Numbered from the stretch's first letter, positions 35,351 to 45,917 are shown. The stretch is 64,000 nt of DNA from Rhodococcus sp. OK302 (GCF_002245895.1 NZ_NPJZ01000001.1:5077501-5141500); one strand, 5' to 3'. Numbers and translations: made by a program. The notes: a model not told the origin generated them from the sequence alone.

Positions 35351-37237
35351 CTACTTCTTGGGCTTGTCGGTAACCGATTCGGACGACAACGCTGCCACGA
35401 AGGCTTCCTGGGGAACTTCCACTCGCCCAATGGTCTTCATGCGCTTCTTGCCTTCCTTCTGCTTCTCGAGCAGCTTGCGCTTACGGCTGATATCGCCGCC
35501 GTAGCACTTGGCAAGAACGTCCTTGCGGATAGCGCGGATGGTCTCGCGCGAGATGACCTTGGATCCGATGGCCGCCTGGATCGGGACCTCGAAGTTCTGG
35601 CGCGGAATCAGCTCGCGCAGCTTCCCGGTCATTCGGCCACCGTAAGCAGCGGCGTTGGTGCGGTGCACGATCGACGAGAATGCATCGACAGCTTCACCCT
35701 GCAGGAGGATATCCACCTTCACCAGGTCCGCTGCCTGCTCGCCGGCCTCCTCGTAGTCAAGGCTGGCGTAGCCCTTGGTGCGCGACTTCAATGCGTCGAA
35801 GAAGTCGAACATGATCTCGCCCATCGGCAATTCGTATCGAAGCTCGACACGCGTCTCCGACAGGTAGTCCATGCCGCCGAGTTCGCCGCGTCGGGACTGG
35901 CACAGCTCCATGATGGCGCCGATGTACTCACTCGGCGCGATGACGGTGCACTTGGCGACGGGCTCGTAGACCTCACGAACCTTGCCTTCAGGCCAGTACG
36001 ACGGGTTGGTGACAACCTGCATCGTTCCGTCTTCGAGCTGAACGCGGTAGACCACGTTGGGCGCTGTGGAAATCAGTTCGAGACCGAACTCGCGCTCGAG
36101 CCGGTCGCGGGTGATTTCCATGTGCAGCAGTCCGAGGAAGCCGCAACGGAAACCGAAGCCGAGGGCCACGGACGTCTCAGGTTCGTAGGCCAGTGCAGCG
36201 TCGTTGAGTCGCAGCTTGTCCAGAGCGTCGCGCAGGACGGGGTAATCCGAGCCGTCCATCGGGTACAGACCCGAGTAGACCATCGGCTTGGGGTCGCGGT
36301 AGCCGACGAGGGGTTCCGTCGCACCGTTGCGAGCTGAGGTGACGGTGTCACCGACTCGGGACTGACGAACGTCCTTCACACCGGTGATGAGGTAGCCCAC
36401 TTCGCCGACACCCAGGCCGACGCTGGCCTTGGGCTCGGGCGAGATGATGCCGACCTCGAGAAGTTCGTGGGTGGTGCCGGTCGACATCATCGTGATCTTC
36501 TCGCGGGGACGGATCTTGCCGTCGACAACACGCACGTAGGTGACCACGCCGCGGTAGGCGTCGTAGACGGAGTCGAAGATCATCGCGCGAGCGGGACCGT
36601 CGGCCTCGCCGACCGGTGCGGGGATCTGGACGATAACTTCGTCGAGCAGTTCCTTGACACCCATGCCGGTCTTGCCCGAGACACGCAGAACGTCGCCAGG
36701 CTCGCAGCCCGTGATGTGCGCGATTTCCTCGGCGTAGCGATCCGGATCAGCGGCCGGAAGGTCGATCTTGTTGAGGACGGGAATGATCTTGAGATCCTTC
36801 TCCATCGCCAGGTACAGGTTGGCCAGCGTCTGCGCTTCGATGCCCTGAGCAGCGTCGACCAGCAGGATCGCGCCTTCACACGCCTCGAGAGCGCGGGAGA
36901 CCTCGTACGTGAAGTCGACGTGGCCGGGGGTATCGATGAGGTGGAGAACGAACTCTTCACCGTTGACAGTCCACGGCAGGCGGACGTTCTGCGCCTTGAT
37001 GGTGATGCCGCGTTCACGCTCGATGTCCATGCGGTCCAGGTACTGCGCACGCATCGCCCGCTCTTCGACCACACCGGTGAGCTGGAGCATGCGGTCTGCC
37101 AGCGTCGACTTGCCGTGGTCGATGTGCGCGATGATGCAGAAGTTCCGGATCTGCGCAGGATCCGTAAACGTCTTGTCGGCGAAGCTGCTGATGGGGGACC
37201 CCTTAGTCGGACCGGCACCGGCCCGGATCCGGGCCAC
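35351..37237 (-). CDS. lepA: Elongation factor 4 (LepA) translational GTPase
   Basis: A 628-residue EF-G-like GTPase acting in ribosome assembly or back-translocation. G1 is AHIDHGKST near residue 36, G3 DTPGHVDF near residue 97 and G4 NKIDLP near residue 155. The C-terminal LepA-specific domain ends in [15 protein letters not shown] and a conserved AFVAAL. GTG at 37237 is chosen because AAAGG lies six bases upstream; a TTG at 37243 is an alternative. Divergent from the PemK-like gene. Confidence 0.97.
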   Translation of the reverse strand: MARIRAGAGPTKGSPISSFADKTFTDPAQIRNFCIIAHIDHGKSTLADRMLQLTGVVEERAMRAQYLDRMDIERERGITIKAQNVRLPWTVNGEEFVLHLIDTPGHVDFTYEVSRALEACEGAILLVDAAQGIEAQTLANLYLAMEKDLKIIPVLNKIDLPAADPDRYAEEIAHITGCEPGDVLRVSGKTGMGVKELLDEVIVQIPAPVGEADGPARAMIFDSVYDAYRGVVTYVRVVDGKIRPREKITMMSTGTTHELLEVGIISPEPKASVGLGVGEVGYLITGVKDVRQSRVGDTVTSARNGATEPLVGYRDPKPMVYSGLYPMDGSDYPVLRDALDKLRLNDAALAYEPETSVALGFGFRCGFLGLLHMEITRDRLEREFGLELISTAPNVVYRVQLEDGTMQVVTNPSYWPEGKVREVYEPVAKCTVIAPSEYIGAIMELCQSRRGELGGMDYLSETRVELRYELPMGEIMFDFFDALKSRTKGYASLDYEEAGEQAADLVKVDILLQGEAVDAFSSIVHRTNAAAYGGRMTGKLRELIPRQNFEVPIQAAIGSKVISRETIRAIRKDVLAKCYGGDISRKRKLLEKQKEGKKRMKTIGRVEVPQEAFVAALSSESVTDKPKK

Positions 37238-37315
37238 TGTCAACCTTTAGGATATCCAACTCTTGCGGCCGCCGTGCCACTGGTTCCCGCACCTACCTGA
37301 TTATGCTCGGACGCT

Positions 37316-37834
37316 ATGGCAAGCATGTGGAAGCAGATCGGTAGAACCCTCGGCAACTTCGCCCGGGACAAGGGGCCTGCGCTCCTCCGCCAACTCCAGT
37401 CGTCGAGCGGGCCCCAGGCCTCGTCCGGACGACCGGTGGCGGCTCGAACTGTCCCCACGGCGCACCGCGCCCGCAAGGTTGAATACTCCCCCGACCTGGA
37501 CGGCAAAGCCGACCCGGGCGAAATCGTCTGGACCTGGGTGGCCTACGAGGAGGACCCGACCCAAGGGAAGGACCGTCCGGTCCTGGTCGTCGGCCGCGAC
37601 GGCGACACACTTCTGGGTTTGATGCTGTCCTCGCAGAACAAGCGGGATGGCGAGCGAGATTGGCTTGCAATCGGATCCGGCCCTTGGGACGGCGAAGGCC
37701 GCCCCAGCTGGATCAGGTTGGACCGTGTACTCGACGTCCCCGAAGGTGGAATTCGCCGCGAAGGTGCGGTTATGGACCACAAGAAATTCGATGTTGTAGC
37801 AGCAAAACTTCGGGCCGACTTCAGCTGGAGCTGA
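37316..37834 (+). CDS. PemK/MazF-like protein with N-terminal extension (Rv2405-like)
   Basis: A 172-residue protein. The C-terminal ~115 residues (GEIVWTWVAYEEDPTQGKDRPVLVVG, then SWIRLDRVLDVPE) match the PemK/MazF barrel. About 55 basic residues precede it, which is unusual for a toxin. There is no antitoxin gene beside it, and it is conserved next to lepA in mycobacteria. It is therefore probably a domesticated relative rather than half of a toxin pair. It is monocistronic. Confidence 0.8.
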   Translation: MASMWKQIGRTLGNFARDKGPALLRQLQSSSGPQASSGRPVAARTVPTAHRARKVEYSPDLDGKADPGEIVWTWVAYEEDPTQGKDRPVLVVGRDGDTLLGLMLSSQNKRDGERDWLAIGSGPWDGEGRPSWIRLDRVLDVPEGGIRREGAVMDHKKFDVVAAKLRADFSWS

Positions 37835-37865
37835 AGCCGACCCGAGATTTGAAAACAAACAATGA

Positions 37866-38639
37866 TCAGCTGTTCAGGCGGTTGAAACGGCCGAACAGTG
37901 CACGATAGATCAGTGCGCCCAGTGCGCCGCCGATGAGCGGGAACACGATAAACACCCAGACCTGCGGTAATGCACCGTTCTGGAATGCCGCCACACCGAG
38001 ACTACGAGCCGGGTTAACGGACGTGTTGTCGATCGGAATCGAGACCAAGTGGATCACGGCGAGTGTGAAACCGATGGATACGCCGGCCAGCGGCACATCC
38101 GAAATCTGATCCGTCGATGCCAGAACGACAAATACCAGAAGTGCGGTCAGCAGGATCTCGATAATCATGACGGCACCGATGCCGTAACCATCTGAAACCA
38201 CCATTCCGAGGAGATTTTTCTCGGCGGACGGACTGTGTGCGCCCCAACCGTTTGCGCCCAGACCGTCCGCTGCTCGGTTGTACGCGGGAAGGCTGTTGGC
38301 GACCGTAAAGATGACAACACCCGCAATCAGACCGCCGATTACCTGGGCGACGATGTAGATGCAGGCATTGACTGCAGAGATCCGGCCGATGACAAATTGG
38401 CCGACGGTAACCGCAGGATTGACGTGGCAACCGGAAATGGGTCCGATTGCGTACACCAGAAACATCAGAGTCAGACCGAATGCCAGCGCGACTCCGAGAT
38501 TACCGACCTTGGCACCGGCGAACACGGCAGTTCCAACGGCGCAGAAAACAAGGACAAATGTCCCTACTGCTTCGGCCACATACTTCTTCACATCCGAGAT
38601 CGGTTCGATCTCGGTCAATTCCTGTGCAGTTGGAGACAT
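37866..38639 (-). CDS. Aquaporin / MIP family channel
   Basis: A 257-residue six-helix channel with two half-repeats. The pore motifs are HVNPAVTVG near residue 72 and SVNPARSLG near residue 210. The combination of residues near them resembles AqpZ water channels rather than glycerol facilitators. An extended loop AYNRAADGLGANGWGAHSPSAEKN is unusual but seen in actinobacterial members. ATG at 38639 with GGTGGG upstream. It is monocistronic. Confidence 0.9.
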   Translation of the reverse strand: MSPTAQELTEIEPISDVKKYVAEAVGTFVLVFCAVGTAVFAGAKVGNLGVALAFGLTLMFLVYAIGPISGCHVNPAVTVGQFVIGRISAVNACIYIVAQVIGGLIAGVVIFTVANSLPAYNRAADGLGANGWGAHSPSAEKNLLGMVVSDGYGIGAVMIIEILLTALLVFVVLASTDQISDVPLAGVSIGFTLAVIHLVSIPIDNTSVNPARSLGVAAFQNGALPQVWVFIVFPLIGGALGALIYRALFGRFNRLNS

Positions 38640-39594
38640 ATTCCCACCCTCTTCTCATTGATCGGTAGTAATGCTCACTCGACTAGATTTGCCGGACTTT
38701 ACGCAAGGTGCGTGAACTCCACAACAAATTCGAGATTCTTTTGAGCGGACAGCAGATAAAGGTGCCGACGACTGCCGGATCCTATGAATAGTGCTGGTGC
38801 ACATACATCGAGAGTTACTGTTCATTTTCAGCTAACTCGTCAATGCGGGCGCACCTTCTACCAGCATTGCCCCGACCCCTTATCCAGCACGCGATCCGCA
38901 CACCATCACCCCCGGCAGTTGCATCGCGCTCCGGATGAACGTACACGCAATCATTCTCGTCGAGAATTCCGCAGGTTAAAACCCTAATCAATCCTAATTA
39001 TGTCTACCCGATGGACAACTTCCAGCCATTCCCGAACCATGCCAACGAAGTACATGCAACGGAACTTTGCGACACAAGAGACATTCCTCCGAAATCTTGT
39101 TACAGCTCAGTTACCAACCATCAATCCAGGTTCGGCCACTAATCGCAATTGCTTGGCAATTGCCGACAACGTCGAATCCGCGACACATTTTGATTAGTGC
39201 CGAGATCCTCGTTGAATCGTTCCCTAATTGCCCTTGACAGACGCCACACGAGACCTGCGCATCCGACGACGGTCTTCGAGCAACATCCGCGGGGCCAACC
39301 AACCGTTTCCGACAGATCACTCCGACGCGTGGATCGGCACCACGGTGGAGGCTGTCAGACCTTCCGCCCACTGCTGACCCGGGAGGCCTCACTGAACTGC
39401 GGCAGGCACTCCTTCACGTGGGCGTTTGCGACCGTGGGAGGAGTTGAGGCGTACAACGTGTAACCTTCTTGGCAGGCGCATCGTGCGGCGGTTTGGGATA
39501 TTGGACCCTGGACTGGTAATCTTGCCAGTCGGTGCATCAGTGTGCCCACAGCTTTCTCGACCGTAACCAGCTAAAGACGACAAGGATTTTACGC
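38640..39594. other. Intergenic region without recognisable gene, 955 bases
   Basis: Base composition is visibly lower in GC than its surroundings. No ORF on either strand has believable codon use or a family match. Two GCAATTGC octamers lie three bases apart (39145-39152, 39156-39163). The last ~60 bases carry the rpsT leader with AAGGA at 39582-39586. Remnant genes or small RNAs cannot be excluded. Confidence 0.6.
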
Positions 39595-39855
39595 GTGGCC
39601 AACATCAAGTCCCAGGTGAAGCGAATCCGTACCAACGAGGCGGCCCGACTCCGTAACCAGTCGGTGAAGTCCTCGCTCCGTACCGCGATTCGTTCATTCC
39701 GCGAGGCTGCGGCAGCCGGTGACAAGGACAAGGCCAACGAGCTCCTCGTCGCCACCAGCCGCAAGCTCGACAAGGCAGCCAGCAAGGGCGTTATTCACGC
39801 CAACCAGGCTGCAAACAAGAAGTCTGCACTCTCGCAGGCTGCCAACAAGCTCTGA
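39595..39855 (+). CDS. rpsT: 30S ribosomal protein S20
   Basis: An 86-residue basic protein that binds 16S rRNA at the start of 30S assembly. [20 protein letters not shown] and the helical C-terminus [11 protein letters not shown] are typical. It starts at GTG (39595) with AAGGA nine bases upstream. It converges on holA, as in most actinobacteria, and hairpins follow. Confidence 0.97.
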   Translation: MANIKSQVKRIRTNEAARLRNQSVKSSLRTAIRSFREAAAAGDKDKANELLVATSRKLDKAASKGVIHANQAANKKSALSQAANKL

Positions 39856-39866
39856 CACACACTTTC

Positions 39867-39934
39867 TGACGGTTCGCCGTCATCAGTGGTGCAACAATAG
39901 CCGCTCCGGTCACTTCGACCGGAGCGGCTATTGT
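39867..39934 (+). terminator. rpsT terminator hairpins
   Basis: TGACGG-TTCG-CCGTCA (39867-39882) has a stable UUCG loop. A stronger hairpin of 18 bp follows (39894-39911 with 39917-39934, loop ACTTC). No long T-run follows; together they should end the rpsT transcript. Confidence 0.75.
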
Positions 39935-39962
39935 GCTTTCCGCAGGAAAATCCTAGAGATTT

Positions 39963-39988
39963 GGGCCACATCAAAAGTGATGTGGCCC
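39963..39988 (-). terminator. holA terminator hairpin
   Basis: GGGCCACATCA and TGATGTGGCCC flank a four-base loop (39974-39977). It is a perfect 11-bp stem 29 bases beyond the holA stop, on the minus-strand reading followed by AAATCTCT. Confidence 0.7.
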
Positions 39989-40016
39989 GCTCGTGGTGTC
40001 AGGTACCTCTCGAGAT

Positions 40017-40994
40017 TCAGTTCTTGCGCAGCGCACACACTTTGCGTACTGCCATCTCCAAGGCGAAGGACGAATCGACTGCCGCGCCCTTCACGTCCGC
40101 ATTGAGCGCCGCAACAATCTGCATGGCAGCGCCGATCGACGCGGGATCCCAGCCGTTCACTTCCTTGATTGCCTTCTTGACCTTCCACGGCGGCATCCCC
40201 AACTCCGACGCCAATCGGAAGGGATCACCATTCCGCGCGTACGGGCCCACCTTCGCGATCGTGTGGACTGCATCGGCCAGAGCGTCGGCAAGAAGAACGT
40301 GGGCGGTTCCGATCTGATCAGCCCAACGCAAGGCTTCGACAGCTCCCTTGACGTCGCCGACGATCACCTTGTCTGCGACATCGAATCCGGAGACCTCGGC
40401 TTTGCCGGCGTAATACTGATGCACTGCTGCGACGTCGATCTTGCCGCCGGTGTCTGCGGCCAACTGCGAACAGGCCGAAGCAAGCTCGCGCAGTTTCGAT
40501 CCGACGCCTTCGATCATTGCCGTGATGACGTCCGGAGATACTTTTACATCGGCGGTGCGGAACTCACCCCGAACGAAGTCTGCCAACTGGCCTTTGTTGA
40601 GTTTGGCGGCCTGATGAACTACGGCACCCAATTTTTCCAGTGCCGGCGCCAGCGCTTTTGCGCGGCCACCTCCCGAGTGCAGAACGATGAGAACTACACC
40701 TTCGGACGGTTCGCGAGCAGCATCGAGCACCAGCGCGACAGCATCCTTGCCGGCCTCCGCGGCAGCTTCCAGCACGATGACACGATCTTCTGCGAACAGG
40801 GACGGACTCAACAGCTCGGCAAGTTCAGGAGCATTGGCGTCCCCCGCACGCATCCGCGTCACCGGAAGATCCGAAATGCCTTGGCCTCGATCGCCCCGAA
40901 CCTCTTTGATGAGCTTGGATACTGCGCGGTCAATCAGGAACTCGTCGTCCCCGAGAACAAGGTGCAGCGGTTCGACGCCAGCCGGATTACTCAC
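40017..40994 (-). CDS. holA: DNA polymerase III subunit delta
   Basis: A 325-residue clamp-loader subunit that opens the beta sliding clamp. The N-terminal LHLVLGDDEFLIDRAV is the HolA signature, followed by the beta-binding region SLFAEDRVIVLE near residue 65. The C-terminal helical collar follows. It begins at ATG 40994, overlapping the comEC stop by four bases. Confidence 0.93.
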   Translation of the reverse strand: MSNPAGVEPLHLVLGDDEFLIDRAVSKLIKEVRGDRGQGISDLPVTRMRAGDANAPELAELLSPSLFAEDRVIVLEAAAEAGKDAVALVLDAAREPSEGVVLIVLHSGGGRAKALAPALEKLGAVVHQAAKLNKGQLADFVRGEFRTADVKVSPDVITAMIEGVGSKLRELASACSQLAADTGGKIDVAAVHQYYAGKAEVSGFDVADKVIVGDVKGAVEALRWADQIGTAHVLLADALADAVHTIAKVGPYARNGDPFRLASELGMPPWKVKKAIKEVNGWDPASIGAAMQIVAALNADVKGAAVDSSFALEMAVRKVCALRKN

Positions 40995-43351
40995 CCGAAG
41001 ATGTTCCCACGAGGTACCGACACCACGGACATGGACCCGTCGCCGTTCCCGTACACCGCGACGGTGCCGTCACGATCGGTCCGCGCCACGGCGCCTCCCA
41101 AGGATTCGAGTTCGCCCAACACTGTGGGATTCGGGTGCCCGAACGTGTTGCCGACTCCGACGCTCACCAACGTCAGTCGAGGGTGAACGGCTCCGAGGAA
41201 GGCTTCGGACGTGGTACGCGAACCATGATGGGGCAGCTTCAGAATATCCGCCCGCACGTCGATTCCGGCGCGGAGTATCGAGGCTTCACCCGCGGATTCC
41301 GAGTCACCGGTCAGCAGGATTCGCCCAGCGCTTGTGTGAGCCATCAGCACAAGTGATTGATCATTGGCGGATTCAGCTGCGTCGTCGCGGTCACGCGGCA
41401 CCGCCAGTGTGGGACCGAGAACATTCAGGCGCACGGAACCAAGCGTGAACTCCGAACCGCTACGCAGTCCGATCAGCGGAACTCCTTTCGAGCCGGCAGC
41501 AGATTCAACGTCACGAAAACCTGATTCAGGCAACAACATCGGACCGACACCCACCGCTGAAACCGAACGACCGGCAAGCACCGCTTCGAGCCCACCGATA
41601 TGGTCCGCATGAAAATGACTGATCACAACCAGTGCAATATCGTTGACCCCCAGCATGTTCAGGCACCTGTCCATCGATGTCGGATCAGGTCCGACATCGA
41701 TCACGACTACGCGGCCGTCTCCCGTCGACAACACCAGACCGTCACCCTGCCCGACGTCGCACATCACGAATACCCAGCCGGGCGCAATCCGTCCGCCGGA
41801 GAACAGATGCTGAAATGCCAGCGCCAGAGCAACTCCGAGCACCAACGTGCCGATCACCCATCGCGAGATGCGATTCCAGACCAGCAGCATCGCCACCAGT
41901 AACACACCCACGACGAACACAGCTCCGAGAACTCCCGACGGCACGGTCAGATTTGCGCCGGGAACCGCCGCTGCTCGCTCCGAGACGGAGAGCAACCACC
42001 ACATCGGCGGCCGCACGGTGTGTGCCGCCAGTGTGGCCGCCGGAGCACTGATCAACGCCAGAAGTGCCACGAGCGCACCCAATACCGTAAGCACCCCGAC
42101 AACTGGTGCGACCAACAGATTCGCCACGATCGCAACAACACTGAGCGTTCCGGCCATCGCGGCTACCACCGGCGCCGTCACGACAAAGGCCGCGACAGAG
42201 ACAGCTGTCGCCTCGGCCAGCCACCGTGGCCAGCCGCGCCGACGGAGTCCGTCGACCCAGACCGGTGCGAGGATCACCAAGGCGCCGGTGGCCGTCGTCG
42301 ACAATACGAATCCCCAGTCCACGGCAAGTTCCGGCATCATTGTCACCAGAACGATGACCGCGCACCCCAATGCCGGCAGTGCTTGCTTGCGTCGTCCGGT
42401 GACCAAACTGAGCAGACCGATAGTGCCCATCACTGCGGCCCGCAGCACACTGGGCGAAGGCCTCGCGATGATCACGAAGGCAACGAGCGTCACCACGGCA
42501 AGCGCTGCCCCGATACGGGGATCGAGCGACGCCGCCCGGACCAGCAACAAGACTGCGCCGAGAAGGATGCTGATGTTTGCGCCGGAGACCGCGGTGAGGT
42601 GCGAAAGCCCAGCGGCAGTGAAGTTGTCCTTGACGACCGGCGACAACGCGGAGGTATCCCCCACAACCAGTCCCGGCAATAATCCAGCCTGATCAGCGGG
42701 CAGTGCCGCGGCACAGACTGCCGCGAACCTGGACCGTACAGCTCCCGCCCACCGCTGATACCACGGTGTGTCCCCGACCGCGATCGGCCCACCTTCCGTG
42801 GTGATGACCGCCAAAGTCAGATCCGATCGACGCGGCGCACTCACCTTGCCTCGCACCGTGAGCACTTGCCCGGGAAGCGTTTTCGGCCAGAGGTCACTGG
42901 GCGCGCGGATAGTCACCGAACCGCCGACGTCGAATCGCTGGTTGCCTACGGTGGTCGATCGAACCGAGGCCCGGAAATACACCTGAGCGGGCCCCATCGA
43001 CGACGCCATCAGCCGCGGGTCTTCGATCGGCGTCACCTGTACGCTCACCCATCCTCCCGATTCCGCCGCCCGCGTCAACGGATGCGCCTCCGCCTCGGAC
43101 ATCCGCCACGCCGTCAGGACGCTGAACGCGGTACCGAACACGCAGGCCACCAACACAACCAGAACCCACGCTGCGTATCCCCGACGCCGGGCGACGACAA
43201 CGAGGCAGGCACCGAGGGCTGCCGATACCGCCGCGAGAATCCACGACACTGTCGATCCGAAAACGATTCCCGCGGCAGTGACGCTCCAGACCGTCAACGC
43301 TGCGGGCACCAATCGAGCATCAAGGACCGACTGCTCGGTCTCACCGCTCAT
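40991..43351 (-). CDS. comEC: ComEC/Rec2 family DNA-uptake channel protein
   Basis: A 786-residue membrane protein. An N-terminal OB-like domain (DUF4131, about residues 60-190) is followed by the competence domain with many helices, including HLTAVSGANISILLG near residue 235. A C-terminal metallo-beta-lactamase domain has HFHADHIGG near residue 590 and LPHHGSRTT near residue 715. All expected domains are present. DNA transport by it needs ComEA, encoded just upstream. Natural competence itself is not shown. Confidence 0.93.
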   Translation of the reverse strand: MSGETEQSVLDARLVPAALTVWSVTAAGIVFGSTVSWILAAVSAALGACLVVVARRRGYAAWVLVVLVACVFGTAFSVLTAWRMSEAEAHPLTRAAESGGWVSVQVTPIEDPRLMASSMGPAQVYFRASVRSTTVGNQRFDVGGSVTIRAPSDLWPKTLPGQVLTVRGKVSAPRRSDLTLAVITTEGGPIAVGDTPWYQRWAGAVRSRFAAVCAAALPADQAGLLPGLVVGDTSALSPVVKDNFTAAGLSHLTAVSGANISILLGAVLLLVRAASLDPRIGAALAVVTLVAFVIIARPSPSVLRAAVMGTIGLLSLVTGRRKQALPALGCAVIVLVTMMPELAVDWGFVLSTTATGALVILAPVWVDGLRRRGWPRWLAEATAVSVAAFVVTAPVVAAMAGTLSVVAIVANLLVAPVVGVLTVLGALVALLALISAPAATLAAHTVRPPMWWLLSVSERAAAVPGANLTVPSGVLGAVFVVGVLLVAMLLVWNRISRWVIGTLVLGVALALAFQHLFSGGRIAPGWVFVMCDVGQGDGLVLSTGDGRVVVIDVGPDPTSMDRCLNMLGVNDIALVVISHFHADHIGGLEAVLAGRSVSAVGVGPMLLPESGFRDVESAAGSKGVPLIGLRSGSEFTLGSVRLNVLGPTLAVPRDRDDAAESANDQSLVLMAHTSAGRILLTGDSESAGEASILRAGIDVRADILKLPHHGSRTTSEAFLGAVHPRLTLVSVGVGNTFGHPNPTVLGELESLGGAVARTDRDGTVAVYGNGDGSMSVVSVPRGNIFG

Positions 43352-44220
43352 ACCGAGACCAGCGGACGCAGCTTGTCGAGCCGAGCCGGCCCGATACCGT
43401 CTACTTCACCCAATTGTTCTACGTCCGTGAACTTTCCGTTGGACGTTCGCCACGCTGCAATGGCACTCGCCGTGACGGGCCCGACACCGGGCAGCGTGTC
43501 GAGTTCGGCTTCGGTGGCAGTATTCAGATTGATCAGACCCCCACCCGCCGGCGCGGCCGGTGCGCCGCCGGTGCCCGCGGCCGTGGAACTCGTCTTCGGA
43601 GCCGAATCACCGACGACACCGACAACTACTTGATCACCGTCGGACAGTTTCTGTGCAAGATTCAAACTCAGGGTGTCCGCGCCCGCGTTCACACCGCCGG
43701 CCGCGGTCAATGCATCAGCGACACGTGAGCCGTCCGGAAGCGTCACCAATCCAGGGTTGCGTACCAATCCCACAACACTGACCACCAGACCCACCGGCGC
43801 AGCGGCCCGCGAGGATTCGATCGGCGGCGATGGGGGCTCCGAAGTACTCGGCTGACCCGACGCCGTGATCGGAACGCCCACGGCCGCGGGCAACGGCGGA
43901 ACTGCCTGCATGGTCGGAGAACCCCACCACACTGTGAACACGCCGATCCCGGTAGCGACAAGCGCAACAATCACCAGAGCCAGGGCGCCTCGGCGGCGTG
44001 GACTCCAGCGCATATCCCGCCAGCGGTCGGGCACAGCCTGAAAACGAGGGGTGAGAGGTTCCAGCTCCTCGTCGTCGTCGTCGTCGGATTCGAGCAACCA
44101 ATCGGGGACAGTTGGTTCGGCGACGTCTTCCCGCCCGAAACCAGCACGCGCGCTGGAAAAGTCACCACTCATCGCGGCGAGGCGATCACGCACCCTCTCC
44201 CGCTCTTCACTGATCCGCAT
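43348..44220 (-). CDS. comEA: ComEA family DNA-binding protein
   Basis: A 290-residue protein with one membrane segment near residues 80-100. A SLBB-like domain (LVSVVGLVRNPGLVTLPDG) lies near residue 150, and a helix-hairpin-helix DNA-binding domain at the C-terminus (INLNTATEAELDTLPGVGPVTASAIAAWR). This is the domain order of a ComEA receptor anchored outside the membrane. The start may be ATG 44220 or 44172. Its stop overlaps the comEC start. Confidence 0.92.
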   Translation of the reverse strand: MRISEERERVRDRLAAMSGDFSSARAGFGREDVAEPTVPDWLLESDDDDDEELEPLTPRFQAVPDRWRDMRWSPRRRGALALVIVALVATGIGVFTVWWGSPTMQAVPPLPAAVGVPITASGQPSTSEPPSPPIESSRAAAPVGLVVSVVGLVRNPGLVTLPDGSRVADALTAAGGVNAGADTLSLNLAQKLSDGDQVVVGVVGDSAPKTSSTAAGTGGAPAAPAGGGLINLNTATEAELDTLPGVGPVTASAIAAWRTSNGKFTDVEQLGEVDGIGPARLDKLRPLVSV

Positions 44221-44302
44221 AAGGGGACGCTAGCGAGCAACGGCGAGCCTGCGGCCACAGAAAATACAGCTGGGGATAACTACCGGCCTGTGGAGAACCG
44301 AC

Positions 44303-45145
44303 CTACTGATCCGCGCCAGGTTCCGGGAGCTGACACACCACAACACCGATCGCACCGACACCCACATGGGCACCGATCACCGCACTGAAATCGGTGACAA
44401 CGGTCTCGGCGATGTTCGGGATTCGGTCTTGTAGTTGCTCGGCAATGCCGTCGGCTCGCTCGCGCGCCTTCATGTGATGGACGGCGATCGCGACGCGGCC
44501 GAGCCCCGCCCGCTCGACTGCCGAATCAACCAATCGCGCAAGGGCTTTGGTGGTGGTGCGGGTTTTCTCTTTCAGCACCAGCTTGCCGTCTACCAGATGC
44601 AGCAGTGGTTTCATCGCCAATGCTGTGCCCAATAGTGCTGCGGCCGTGCTGATTCTGCCGCCTCGTCGCAACTGATCGAGCTTGTCCACGAAGATGAAGG
44701 CACGAGAACGGTCTGCGATGTCAACGGCGCGGTCGTACACGTCATCGAGCTCGGACCCGGCCGCAGCGAAGCGCGCGGCCTCCAACGCCGGATACCCCAA
44801 ACCCATGCCCGCAGAAGCTGAATCGACAATTCGAACCTTGCCACCGAACTCCAGGGCCGCCTGCCGGCCCGCTTCCCAAGTACCGGAGAGCTGGCGTGAG
44901 ATGTGCACGGCAACCACACCGTCACCATGGCTCAGTTCGAGCGCACGGCCGTAGGCTTCGATCAATTCTGCCGGTGACGCACCCGCCGTCGTCAACCCGG
45001 CCACATCGTCCGGAATTGTGTCGACGCCTTCGAGAAAGTCGCAGCCGTCATGCAGGACGTGCAAGGGCACAACCTGGAGCCCACACGCATCAGCCGACTC
45101 ACGCGGGACGCAGGCAGACGAATCCGTGACGACAACAACTGACAC
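44303..45145 (-). CDS. DegV family protein (fatty-acid binding)
   Basis: A 280-residue protein. The N-terminal VVVVTDSSACVP is the conserved TDS fatty-acid phosphate site, followed by LHVLHDGCDF. DegV proteins bind fatty acids and, in many Gram-positives, serve the FakB role of the fatty-acid kinase system; no fakA gene lies in this window. The GTG at 45145 is chosen because it gives the usual length. It lies four bases after the octT stop. Confidence 0.92.
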   Translation of the reverse strand: MSVVVVTDSSACVPRESADACGLQVVPLHVLHDGCDFLEGVDTIPDDVAGLTTAGASPAELIEAYGRALELSHGDGVVAVHISRQLSGTWEAGRQAALEFGGKVRIVDSASAGMGLGYPALEAARFAAAGSELDDVYDRAVDIADRSRAFIFVDKLDQLRRGGRISTAAALLGTALAMKPLLHLVDGKLVLKEKTRTTTKALARLVDSAVERAGLGRVAIAVHHMKARERADGIAEQLQDRIPNIAETVVTDFSAVIGAHVGVGAIGVVVCQLPEPGADQ

Positions 45146-45149
45146 GTCG

Positions 45150-45917
45150 CTACCCGACCTCGCTCGCCGGGGTGGACACACGCTGAGCTTCGGCGGCACG
45201 GATGGCGGCAATCATGGCCTTGGCGACGCCGACATGGCCGTCCCAACCCCAGTGAATACCGTCAGGGTTTCCGTTGTCGGAAAAAACGTTCTCGCGGACG
45301 GCGTCGGCAAGATCTACAACAGGCACGTCTTTCTCGGTAGCCCATTCCGTGATCGCAGAAACGGCCGCGGGACGACCCGCATGGACACTCGCGTACGCAT
45401 CGCTGCGGTGTACCGACGGCAGCGTGGCGATCATCGGCAACTCGGGCCGCATGTACTCCAACGCATTTCTCGAGCTCTCGAGGTACTCGACGCTCAACTT
45501 CGGGGGTAGAGCGACCGGGCGACCGAGCGGAGCGAGCCGCGGTTGCAGCCACTGATAGCCCTCACGGACCACGCGTCGTAGCGCCGGTGGGCGAACGTAG
45601 CGGATGGTCTCACGCAACGCAGTGGGCAACGGCGAAGGCAGGGAATCCATTCCGCCGACGGCAAACACGACGGCGCCGGCGCGCGGAACGGCAGCCCACA
45701 CTCGCGGGTCCTGAGTCAGTGCCCACCACGCGTCGCGGCACGTCCAGCCGATGCGAGCGACGAGCTCGACATCCCAACCCAACTCTTCGGCCACGATGTT
45801 CGGCCAGATACGGGGATGGTCGGCGGCAAGTCCACCTTTGGGCCCGAAATAGGACAGCGAATCGGCAATAACCAACAAGACGGGGCGCTGCCCGTCGGCA
45901 TTCTCAGAGGACGTCAT
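45150..45917 (-). CDS. octT: SGNH-type diglucosylglycerate octanoyltransferase (OctT-like)
   Basis: A 255-residue GDSL/SGNH-like protein. The catalytic serine is in [10 protein letters not shown] near residue 20, the block III residues in FAVGGMDS near residue 80, and the Asp/His in [12 protein letters not shown] near residue 230. In mycobacteria the gene beside gpgP acylates diglucosylglycerate on the way to methylglucose lipopolysaccharide. Synteny supports the same role here. The ATG at 45917 overlaps the gpgP end by 14 bases. Confidence 0.85.
   Translation of the reverse strand: MTSSENADGQRPVLLVIADSLSYFGPKGGLAADHPRIWPNIVAEELGWDVELVARIGWTCRDAWWALTQDPRVWAAVPRAGAVVFAVGGMDSLPSPLPTALRETIRYVRPPALRRVVREGYQWLQPRLAPLGRPVALPPKLSVEYLESSRNALEYMRPELPMIATLPSVHRSDAYASVHAGRPAAVSAITEWATEKDVPVVDLADAVRENVFSDNGNPDGIHWGWDGHVGVAKAMIAAIRAAEAQRVSTPASEVG

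Noticed and set aside
35282..36337. 351-residue + strand ORF opposite lepA
   Set aside because: The lepA frame is strongly conserved, so this is its complement.
37316..37834. Classical MazEF toxin-antitoxin pair
   Set aside because: No antitoxin ORF was found on either side and the gene has a long N-terminal extension.
39145..39163. Tandem GCAATTGC octamers as an operator
   Set aside because: They are about 430 bases from rpsT and 500 from the aquaporin start, and the octamer is self-complementary and AT-rich, so chance is likely.
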